Source of the DNA: a virus
Length of the DNA stretch: 26,196 nucleotides
Virus record (IMG/VR): IMGVR_UViG_3300050821_007239
Coordinates: 1-26,196 of that record
Reading direction: 5' to 3' (one strand)
The position numbers and the translations under genes were made by a program. Every line of letters begins with the position of its first letter. Within the stretch, counting starts at the first letter, position 1. The notes beneath the pieces are model-generated. The model saw nothing but the letters and a program-made list of their open reading frames with translations, searched no databases and had not been told where the DNA came from. Of the stretch, positions 1 to 7,400 are shown piece after piece.

Positions 1-1713
1 CCGGTGACATCCGCCCGGTCATGGGTGATCTCCACCGCGACCGGGTCGTGCCGGCCGAGCGCCTCCCCCAGCCTTTGCAGATACGTGTCCATGTGCGTTG
101 TCGGCGACACGTGCCCCATCGCGTCCGACCAGGCTTTCGGCCACGCGGGGGCGATGTTGGCGTGATGCACATGGTTGGCGTGCGGCCACAAGACGGCGGG
201 CCGGTTCGAACGGATGATCTTGTCCCAGCCGGGGGTGACCATCCGCATGTCATCGTTCCACCACAAAATCCACTCACCGGCAGCACGAGATGCCAGCGCA
301 TTCAGGTAGCGGTGCAGCCCGGTGTAGCCGTACCGTTCCGGTGCCACCCACACTCGCGCCTGTGGCGGCAGCGCCGCGGTGTGGGTGGCCTCGTCATCCG
401 GGTCGGCGGCGATCAGGACCTCGATCGCGTCCGGCTCAGCGGCCAAAGCGACCAGTTGCGCCACCGTCTCCGCGAGAGACTCCGGCCGGCCGCGGGACGC
501 GAAACACACTGAGACCTCCGGCGCGCCCTCCGGCCGCTCCCCCGCGCCAGTCAGGGTCACCGCCGGGCAGAACCGCTCCTTCAACGCGGCCAGCACCGGC
601 TCCCAGTACTCTTCCGCGACCCGGTCCACGCCGAACCGTTCCGCTGACGCCCGCGCCTTCCCCCGCTTCGCCTGCCACGCGGGACCCTTCTGGTATGCGG
701 CCTCGTACGCCTTGGCGATCCCGCCGATATCCGGCTTCACCCACCATGAGCCATGGGTGGGATTCCAGAATCGCTCGCCCTTTACCAGCCACTGCCCCGC
801 CGCGACATCCTCCGCCAAAGCGGAACAGTCCGTCGCCACCACCGGCGCGCCGCACGCCATCGCCTCCACCGCGGGAAGGCAGAACCCCTCGCCGAACGAG
901 CACGCCGAATACAGGTCCAGGGCGGCATACCAGTTCACCAGGTGCTCCTGCGGCACCTGCCCCGTCAGCAGCGCGTACTGATCCACATACCGCACCGCGC
1001 CGGTCAGCCCAAGGCGCTGCTCGATCACCCGCAGATCCAGGGAATCCTTCTCCGCCAGCACTGAATGCACCAGCAGCGCGCTATCCGGGTGCTTCGCATG
1101 GAACCTGGCGAAAGCCTCATACTGCTCGGCCATGCCCTTACGGAACGCGTCCTTGTTCGCCGCATTGATCCCGATCGTGAACAGCCCATCCACGCCGAGC
1201 TGCCGCCGCGCCTCATCCCGGTCCAGCGACGGCGACCACACATCCAAATCGATGCCATGCGGCGCGTACAGAACCGTCTCGAAACCCGCATCGCGGAGCA
1301 TCCGCTCCCCGAACCGGGACATCGCGATCGGCACCGCGCCCGACACCTTCAGGCAGTTCTCATCCCGCATCGACAGCGGCGCACAGTCCACCGGCATCCA
1401 GTGCGCCACTGGCAGCCCCGTCAGATGCGACGGCTCCAAAGCCCAGATGTCACACAAAGTGATGATGAAATCGGCCTGCTCCCGGCGGAAATGCTCCCCC
1501 AGGATCGCCGCACCGAACGGGTCACCGTTGAACACCGACGGAAGCACCTTGAACCCGTCATACGGCAACGGCGAACCCGCCAGACCGGAGAACGCACTGA
1601 AGATGACCTCGTGGCCCATGTCGCGCCACTTGCGCGCCCAGATGCGCGCCTGGATTCCGTAACCAGCCTAAGGTTGAGGGCCACGGTGCATTCGAATGCA
1701 ATATGATCCTCAA
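1..1713 (-). CDS. Two-domain glycosyltransferase (GT4-like + GT2-like), 3' end off the window, frameshifted near its start
   Basis: Probable sugar transferase modifying a phage or host surface component; acceptor and donor unknown. The start is inferred as TTG at 1713, six bases after GGAGGTGA, giving MRIILHSNAPWPSTL. The remaining protein lies in the +1 frame, beginning AGYGIQARIWARKW, so one base around 1668 must be skipped or is an error. HSNAPW...GYG is the usual N-terminal strand and glycine loop of GT-B phage glycosyltransferases. The first ~370 residues are GT4-like: APHGIDLDVW, then EGFCLPAVEAMACGAPVV, which is the EX7E element. From about residue 395 a GT-A fold begins (VSVCFASRGRPESL, then GEWILWWNDDMRM as the DXD-like site), cut by the window edge. 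In the frame of the body a TAG stop sits just before AGYG, so no alternative start rescues it. Family assignment is firm; whether the gene is functional is not. Confidence 0.8.
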
Positions 1714-1717
1714 CCCT
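1670..1717 (-). promoter_or_regulatory. Hairpin enclosing the TTG start of the glycosyltransferase gene
   Basis: On the minus strand AGGGTTGAGG (1717-1708) can pair with CCTCAACCTT (1679-1670), ten base pairs with one G-U. The TTG start codon (1713-1711) lies inside the 5' arm. The loop holds the perfect palindrome TGCATTCGAATGCA (1687-1700). The 3' arm ends next to the frameshift point. The fold could limit initiation; that is inference, the complementarity is seen. Confidence 0.5.
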
Positions 1718-1766
1718 CATCACCTCCCCGGGCCGCTATCGCGGCATGGGAGGAACAGGAGTTGTT

Positions 1767-1807
1767 CAAAAGAAGGCCCTTCGGGGGGATTGAAAGGGAA
1801 TGCCTTC
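1767..1807 (-). terminator. Probable intrinsic terminator after the 146-residue protein gene
   Basis: Read on the minus strand, GAAGG (1807-1803) pairs with CCTTC (1776-1772), and an inner CCCTT pairs with AAGGG. The stem is followed directly by TTTTG. It lies just downstream of the gene ending at 1814 and before the glycosyltransferase ribosome binding site, so it would partly separate the two. Confidence 0.5.
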
Positions 1808-1813
1808 AAAGGG

Positions 1814-2254
1814 TCACAGGGAGGCGTACCAGGCGGCCCCGTAGACCGTCGCGCCCTGGCTCACCGTTGGCGCCACCGCGGCGGCGACCGTGAAGCCGGT
1901 GGACCCGACCGACGTGATGTAGGTGTTCAGCGTCCCGGCCGCGATCGTCGTCGGGCACAGCACCACCGTGGGTGTCGTGGGGAACGTAGACCCGAAGGTG
2001 ATGGACACCTGCGACCCGGTAGCCGTGGCCGTCCCGGTGCCCCACGTGACCGACCCGCGGATCATCGTCGCCGCCGGGGTAGTGCCCACCACCGGCGCCG
2101 GCGGCGACGTGCCCGCACCCGCGCCTGCGGCGGCGGTGACGGTGGTGGAGTCCCACGGGGAGTAGGCCGTCGTCGCCCCCGTGGCGGTCCCGTAGACGCC
2201 CTGGCCCTGCGCCAGGGACCCGTAAGGCACGGCGACTGCAACGTCAGATGCCAT
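1814..2254 (-). CDS. Beta-rich virion protein, possible fibre or decoration protein (146 aa)
   Basis: Not recognised as a named family. The ATG at 2254 follows GGGAGAG with a seven-base spacer, a good start. The N-terminus (MASDVAVAVPYGS) resembles the start of the major capsid protein (MSENEVAIPYGS), so a head-associated role is conceivable. The middle is an Ala/Gly/Thr-rich linker. The C-terminal ~85 residues are beta-rich, with VSITFGSTFPTTPTVVL followed by TLNTYITSVGSTGFTVAAA and an aromatic end (VYGAAWYASL). That pattern resembles small receptor-binding or H-type-lectin-like sandwiches at the tips of phage fibres, though this is only a resemblance. It is the next minus-strand gene after the capsid, separated from it by the plus-strand cassette 2356-4422. 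Confidence 0.65.
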   Translation of the reverse strand: MASDVAVAVPYGSLAQGQGVYGTATGATTAYSPWDSTTVTAAAGAGAGTSPPAPVVGTTPAATMIRGSVTWGTGTATATGSQVSITFGSTFPTTPTVVLCPTTIAAGTLNTYITSVGSTGFTVAAAVAPTVSQGATVYGAAWYASL

Positions 2255-2318
2255 GGTTGATCTCTCCCTTGCCTGCCGGATCCCGGCGGTGATATTTGGC
2301 TGGCGGGCCATGAGCGGG

Positions 2319-2349
2319 TAGACACGGGGGGATGCAAGCGTGATATCAT
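2319..2349 (+). promoter_or_regulatory. Promoter of the plus-strand cassette; leaderless arrangement
   Basis: TATCAT at 2344-2349 is a good -10 box and ends six bases before the ATG at 2356, so the transcript would start at or next to the start codon. TAGACA at 2319-2324 is a possible -35 box with a long 19-base spacer. No ribosome binding site precedes the ATG. Confidence 0.55.
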
Positions 2350-2355
2350 CGCGGC

Positions 2356-2571
2356 ATGGCAGAGAGCGCAGCACGCGACGCGGAGCAGGACAGGCTAGAC
2401 CCGGACGAACTGGTCCGCTTCATCATGAGCATGCCGAGAAGGCTGCACGACGAGATCTTCGCCGCCGAGGAGGAGCGGGCCAGGGCCGCCATGCGGCGGC
2501 CGTCCGTCGCGGCATGGATGCGTGAAGCGGCACTGGCGAAACTGGCAGGCGACAGGAAACAGGCCCGATGA
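2356..2571 (+). CDS. Small charged protein, first gene of the plus-strand cassette (71 aa)
   Basis: Function unknown. The protein is hydrophilic and probably helical (DPDELVRFIMSMPRRL, then EIFAAEEERARAAMRRPSV), with no membrane segment or cysteine motif. The ATG lacks a Shine-Dalgarno sequence but has TATCAT six bases upstream, which favours leaderless translation. It is followed after 24 bases by a second gene and then by three overlapping ones, all on the strand opposite to the structural genes. The compact charged fold could be a small regulator, but there is no clear helix-turn-helix. Confidence 0.65.
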   Translation: MAESAARDAEQDRLDPDELVRFIMSMPRRLHDEIFAAEEERARAAMRRPSVAAWMREAALAKLAGDRKQAR

Positions 2572-2595
2572 GCGGCACGCAAGAACTGGGGAAAG

Positions 2596-2832
2596 ATGAG
2601 GGCTGACCCAATGGCCGAAACCCGTCTCCTGTGCCTCTCCACCCGCGACGCCAAAGCAGTCACCCGGGAAGCCAACACCGCCGCCGACCGCAGCAACCGG
2701 GCCTACCAAGACGGGCCCGCAGTCGTGATCGCCTACCGCGACAAGAGGTTTGCGATGGATGTAGCTGAGTGGGCATTCGACCGCGGGCACGCCGACGACG
2801 ACGCGGCCGCAGCCGCGATAGCGAGCCTGTGA
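2596..2832 (+). CDS. Hypothetical protein of the plus-strand cassette (78 aa or shorter)
   Basis: Not recognised. The ATG at 2596 follows GGGGAAAG closely; an in-frame ATG at 2611 with GAGG eight to nine bases before it is an equally possible start, giving 73 residues. The sequence is mixed alpha/beta with the strands VVIAYRDKRFAMDV and an Ala/Asp-rich C-terminus (GHADDDAAAAAIASL). Its TGA overlaps the ATG of the next gene (ATGA-type junction at 2830-2834), indicating translational coupling and supporting this as a real gene. Confidence 0.6.
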   Translation: MRADPMAETRLLCLSTRDAKAVTREANTAADRSNRAYQDGPAVVIAYRDKRFAMDVAEWAFDRGHADDDAAAAAIASL

Positions 2833-3344
2833 TGACCGGCCCGGCCCAGGCTCACGCACACGAACCTTGGAACAAGCCGTGCGATGAGACATGCCCCGGT
2901 CACAAGGTGCCCGTGGTCGTCGTATGCCCTCATCACCACAAGATGGTCACCGGTGAAGCCGCCAGCCCGGCCGCGGCGGAAGCTACCGTCACCACCCACG
3001 ACTGGCCGCCCATGTGCCGACAGGTCTGCCCCGGCAGCGGCAAAACCGCCGCCGTGGTCACGCTCCCCCGCCGCGTCGCCCGCGTCGCTCACGCCCTGAT
3101 CGCACGCACCCGGGACAACGCCGGCGGCCCGATCACCACCACCGAGGTCTGCGAGTACGACAGCCCCGTAGACGCCCGCACGGTCGCCCACACCAGGAGG
3201 GCGCTGCGCCGGGCCATGGAACCGTACGGCCTCGCAGACCGCGCCGGCTGGAACCTGTGGATGCCCACCAATCAGGCGTACAACCTGCGCCGGGCACTGG
3301 AGGAGTTGGCACTCGCGCAGGAAACCGAAGAGGGGGCATTGTGA
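2832..3344 (+). CDS. Cys/His-containing hypothetical protein (170 aa)
   Basis: Function unknown. The ATG at 2832 overlaps the stop of the preceding gene. The first ~65 residues hold scattered Cys and His (CDETCPGH, CPHHHKM, CRQVCPGSG) that could bind zinc, and the last pair sits in a conspicuous CPGSGKT string. This looks like a P-loop, but it lacks the surrounding strand and Walker B, so an ATPase is not claimed. The C-terminal half is alpha-helical and basic (RVARVAHALIARTRDN, RALRRAMEPYGLADRAG), resembling a small DNA- or RNA-binding helical domain. The TGA overlaps the GTG of the next gene. Confidence 0.6.
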   Translation: MTGPAQAHAHEPWNKPCDETCPGHKVPVVVVCPHHHKMVTGEAASPAAAEATVTTHDWPPMCRQVCPGSGKTAAVVTLPRRVARVAHALIARTRDNAGGPITTTEVCEYDSPVDARTVAHTRRALRRAMEPYGLADRAGWNLWMPTNQAYNLRRALEELALAQETEEGAL

Positions 3345-4054
3345 GCGCCAAACCTGAGACCAGCGTCTACCGCTGCGCCGACTGCGGCCACGGCGAGCAC
3401 CTGACCGCCTGGGGCGCCGCTACCGTCCACGGCCCACTGGCTGCGGACGGCGAGATTGCCGAGGACATCTGGACCGAGGTCTACGAGGTCTACGAGGTTC
3501 ACGAGGGCTCGATCCAGTGCTCCAAGCACCCCGACGCGGTCATTGAGCGCTGCATCGACGGCGAGTGGTGCCGCTGGTGGTGCTGCCCGTGGTGCCTAGG
3601 TGATGCCGGCCGCTGCGACTACGTCACGGGGACACACGATGGCTGGCGGCCCATCGCAGAGATCGCCACGATGCCACCATTGCCGGGTATCGCCAGAGGG
3701 CACGCGCTAATCCTGGAACCGGGCGAGCCTGCGAGACTGGCGCGCTGCCGCATCTGCGAGGCGGAGCGGGGTTCGCTTCGGGGCGAGGGCCAGTGCCCCG
3801 GCGACCACCACAACTGCCCGTCGACCGTGCAGGAAGGCACCCCGGACTCTCACCGGGTGGGCGGATCGGAGGATTGGCACTGCTACCAGCCCGGCCAGAT
3901 GAACGCGGACTTCACTGCGTGGACCTGCCGCTCCGGTCACGTGATCACACGGGACAATCACGCCCACCCGGGCGGTCGGTGCATCATCCCGCAGAGCTGC
4001 CCGTGGGATGACCTAATGCCCGCGCCGCTCGCGTCGGCGAGGACGGCATCATGA
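3341..4054 (+). CDS. Cysteine-rich, multi-zinc-ribbon-like hypothetical protein (237 aa)
   Basis: Not recognised. The start is GTG at 3341 inside the previous stop (GTGA overlap). The protein has several Cys/His clusters: CADCGH near the N-terminus, CSKH, WCRWWCCPWC near residue 80, CRIC, CPGDHHNC, and CRSGH/CIIPQSC near the C-terminus. They suggest two or three structural zinc sites, perhaps tandem copies of a degenerate ribbon. A short in-frame repeat of about nine bases (3476-3501) encodes EVYEVYEVHEG. No catalytic motif is visible. Such proteins are common in actinophage accessory regions, usually without known function. Confidence 0.6.
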   Translation: MSAKPETSVYRCADCGHGEHLTAWGAATVHGPLAADGEIAEDIWTEVYEVYEVHEGSIQCSKHPDAVIERCIDGEWCRWWCCPWCLGDAGRCDYVTGTHDGWRPIAEIATMPPLPGIARGHALILEPGEPARLARCRICEAERGSLRGEGQCPGDHHNCPSTVQEGTPDSHRVGGSEDWHCYQPGQMNADFTAWTCRSGHVITRDNHAHPGGRCIIPQSCPWDDLMPAPLASARTAS

Positions 4055-4422
4055 GCGCCCGCATCGCACCCGACGGCCGGCTGGAGTTCGTCCGCAACAC
4101 CAAGACCGGCCGCGTCCACATCCTGCCCTGGATGCCGGGTGAAGTGGTGACCATATACAAGCCACACGACCCCGCCGACACTAAGCGGTTCATAGAGGCG
4201 ATGTTCGAGCGGACGCCCATGCTGTGCGGCACGAAGCTCCAAGTCGGCGCCGATGAGTACTGGCCAGGGGTCTACGTCGGCGGGGACGAGTTCGCCGATG
4301 AAGACCTGTGCATCGCCTGCGTCAACGCGCTCGGCGGCCAGTCGTCACTCGCGTTCCACGCCGACAACCGGGGCCCGGCGGACGAGGACTTCAGCATCAT
4401 CAGAAAGAGCCCGATGATCTAA
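4051..4422 (+). CDS. Hypothetical protein, last gene of the plus-strand cassette (123 aa)
   Basis: Unknown function. The ATG at 4051 overlaps the preceding TGA, so it is translationally coupled. The N-terminus is beta-rich (RLEFVRNTKTGRVHILPW), followed by a short helix (DTKRFIEAMF) and a C-terminal part with CIAC and one further Cys (MLCGTK). No signal peptide or membrane span. It ends 20 bases before a strong GC hairpin that probably ends transcription of the cassette before it runs antisense into the capsid gene. Confidence 0.65.
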   Translation: MSARIAPDGRLEFVRNTKTGRVHILPWMPGEVVTIYKPHDPADTKRFIEAMFERTPMLCGTKLQVGADEYWPGVYVGGDEFADEDLCIACVNALGGQSSLAFHADNRGPADEDFSIIRKSPMI

Positions 4423-4441
4423 AGCATCAAGGGAGCCGGGA

Positions 4442-4472
4442 GGCCCGGGCCGGGGAACGCCCGGCCCGGGCC
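4442..4472. terminator. Strong hairpin between convergent genes, probable bidirectional terminator
   Basis: Thirteen perfect GC pairs (4442-4454 with 4460-4472) close a five-base loop. The hairpin sits in the 61-base gap between the stop of the plus-strand cassette (4422) and the stop of the major capsid gene (4484). It has no U-tract, but the position and stability fit a two-way transcription barrier. Confidence 0.65.
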
Positions 4473-4483
4473 TTCGCCGGGTT

Positions 4484-7400
4484 TCAGGACCAGGTGCCGG
4501 TGGAACCGGACCGGTCGGTCTTCTGCAGGCCCTGAATGAGCGAGCAGTAGAACGGAGCGTTGACGACCAGCGCGCCCAGCATGAACATGCTGTAGCGGAA
4601 GCTGGCGTCGATCACGGGCCAGGAGATACTGCATATTGTTACTCGCCACCGAAGTGGCGGGGCTGGTCATTTCTGCCAGCCTCTCATGCTTTGCCATTGC
4701 ATGAGATCGGCCTGTCTCTTCCTCTGCGGCCGTAAGCACGTAATGCCTCGCATTTACGTCCGTCACACAGAGGGCGCACATACAGTCTCTACACGCCGGC
4801 AGGCATCGCCGACGCTCGGGATTCCCCGGTGATTTCCGGAGGGGTTCCCCGAACAGTGCGCATCCCTACGCAGATCACTCTGCGTAGGCCCCTAGTTACT
4901 CATAGTGAGGTAGTCCTGGACCGCCACGAACTCGACCACGTTGGAGACGTTGCTCCACGCGAACGGCATCGTGTAACTCATCAGGAGAGCCGAGCCCTGC
5001 GGCAGCCACGGGTGGACCACCACGCGGACGACGGACCTCGTCACGGGATTCTGGAATTCCGACACGGCAGCACCAAGGCGCACACCAGGCACTTCCGACT
5101 GCTCCACGAACAGGCGGTAGTTGGTGGCAGCCCCAAGCTGCACGATGTCATTGGACAGGCGGGCGACGTCGCCACCTTCGGCGATGATCTCCGCAGGGTC
5201 GGCGCGGTACGAACCATAGGTCCCCACGCCGGAGCCGGTGCCGTCCCACAGCTGCTGAAGGGCCGTGTTCAGCACGGAGGTCTTCAGAGTGTCACCAACC
5301 GACTGGGTAAAGTAACCGGCAGCCCAGTTCGCGGGATAGATGTTCGACCCGCCGGACGCGGCGTTGCCGGACAGGACCGAGAACAGCCCCTCCTGGTCGT
5401 TGGCCGAGGAGGTGCCGGTATCGGAAGCCGGGGCCTGCGTGCCCGTGGTGGGCAGTGCACCCTGGAGGGTGTAGTACAGGCCGCCGACGTTGTTGGCGTT
5501 GAGGTAGTAGGTGCCCGCGGAGGCCCCCGTGGTCGTGTAGATCTTGTAGAACATCGCGCCCTTGACGGGTGCGATCTGCACGTCCACAACCTGGCCCGAG
5601 GACCAGGCCACGGAAGCCGACGATCCGGCCGCGGTTTCCCCGAAGAAGGTGGCTGCGGTGACTTCCACGAAGACGTTCGTGGTGACACCGGTCAGCGCGG
5701 TTTCTCCGGTGTTTGCCGTCCTCGCGGTGAGGGTTGGCGCGGCCGGCGCGGAGAGGGCGATGGAAGTGGCGCCCAGATGGCTCGCCTCTTCGTTCAACAT
5801 GAACTCCTGCAGCAGCAAAAGATTTGCCAGTGCAGAAATGTCCTCGAACCCTTGCGGTTTGTTACTCCCGCCATTCCTTAGGCGGGGGTCATCTCATTTC
5901 TGGATGACTCTGCACCTTTTCCATCGGTGCAGGCCGGAGCACAACTTCACCTGCGGTTTGCTGTCCCCGTTGACATCGGGACAGCCCCCCGTGGCAGGTG
6001 CCACACGTTTGCTCTCTACGGAACCCTGATGCGAGGTTTCCACGGTATTCCCCGGCGAGCTCGGTGGGGTTCACCGTTACGGTGCGGTTTGCACCTGCGG
6101 ATCGCTCCGCAGGGGGGCCAGTTAAATAGACCAACCCTCGAACTGGCTGAGCCAGCTCAGGTTCTCGGACAATCCCCAGAAGCGGTACATGTTGTTACTC
6201 ACCAGCATGACCTGGCGGGGACGGTCGTTTCCGCCGTCCTCTCACGCTCTCGCGTAAGATCGGAACTATATCTTGATCTGGCTTTTACGATGGCGCGATC
6301 CCGGCCGCATAAAACCCGCCCTTGACGCGGCGGCCTCCTATTGGCCGGACCGGGATGCTCTGGTCGCGCATTGCTGACGTGATCATCCTGTTGCTGCACC
6401 CGAAGTGGATGCCTAGCTGCTTGATAGACATCCCGGCGCCGTACAGTTCGGCAAGTCCCGTCCAGTCGCGCTGGCTGCGGCGCTGCCGGTGGGTGTTGAC
6501 TTCAGGATGTTCGTGCAACCAGTCGCCGTAACACCTCTGCTTGCAGAAGACGTGGCCAAACGCGCGGTGTGACGGCGGCTTCCAGAACTCCGTGCCGCAC
6601 TGCTCGCAGGTGAACTTGACCCGCGTCCAGCGTGGGTGGAGCGGCCCGGCGAACCGTGTACGGATGTCGTAGACCGGATCGCCGTCAGGCGTCAGGCCGC
6701 AAGCGGCGACGACTTCCCTGACGCAAACGGCGGCGTCGTGGTTGATCTTGCTGCCGGTGAACCGGAATACCCGGTAACCGGCCGCAGTCAGCGCGGTGTC
6801 GCGTTCGGCGTCCTTAATCCTCTGGTCTCGCAGGGTGTGCTGCGCACCGTCGGCCTCAAGAACGATAGGGGCCTGATGGAGTTCTATATCCACCAAGTAG
6901 CGATCCAGCAGCAGGGACTGGGTTGTGAATCCGATCCCCGCCGCCATCAGGGCGTCGCATAGGCGCCGCTCGATAGGCGTATCCGTTGCCGGGCCTCGCA
7001 TGCATGGGAGCCGCTGCAGCAGCGCCTCCCGCGATTGCTGACGGAACTGGGGGGTGCGCTGCGATTCGGCCCGCGTTCTCAGCTTGATTCCCGCAGCTCG
7101 CAGGGTTGCCTGGATGGCTTCCGGCGCGCACTTGTACTCGATGCGGAGAGCGTTGACGCTCTCCCCCGCGTCGTACCGGGTGGTGATGTCAAGCTGTTCG
7201 GCGGGGGCGAAGGCGCGCATTGACCAGTTGCCCATTATTCAATTATGCCAGATCCCGCGTACATAGTCTCTGAACCTTGACCGTAGGCGCGTTGCCCTTA
7301 GGCCCTCGGCTGCTGATTGCCCCTGCTGCTCACTTCTCAAGCCGTCGCGCTCGCCCTTTCGGGCCACGCTGTGGCGTGAGCAGGTGATACGGGTGTTCCA

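Noticed and set aside
1660-1680. Programmed +1 frameshift because CTTAGGC matches the Ty1-type slippery heptamer
   Set aside because: The heptamer is in the wrong frame here: the N-terminal peptide reads ACC TTA GGC, and slipping at CTT would not lead to the glycosyltransferase frame. A +1 shift at or before ACC meets TAG. A mutation or sequence error is more likely.
3040-3055. Walker A-like CPGSGKT in the 170-residue cargo protein
   Set aside because: It lacks a preceding hydrophobic strand, a Walker B acid and the length of an NTPase; the Cys pattern around it fits zinc binding better.
4829-5881. Plus-strand open frame of 350 codons across the fourth capsid exon
   Set aside because: It is the antisense shadow of the conserved capsid exon and crosses two intron boundaries; there is no ribosome binding site or recognisable motif.
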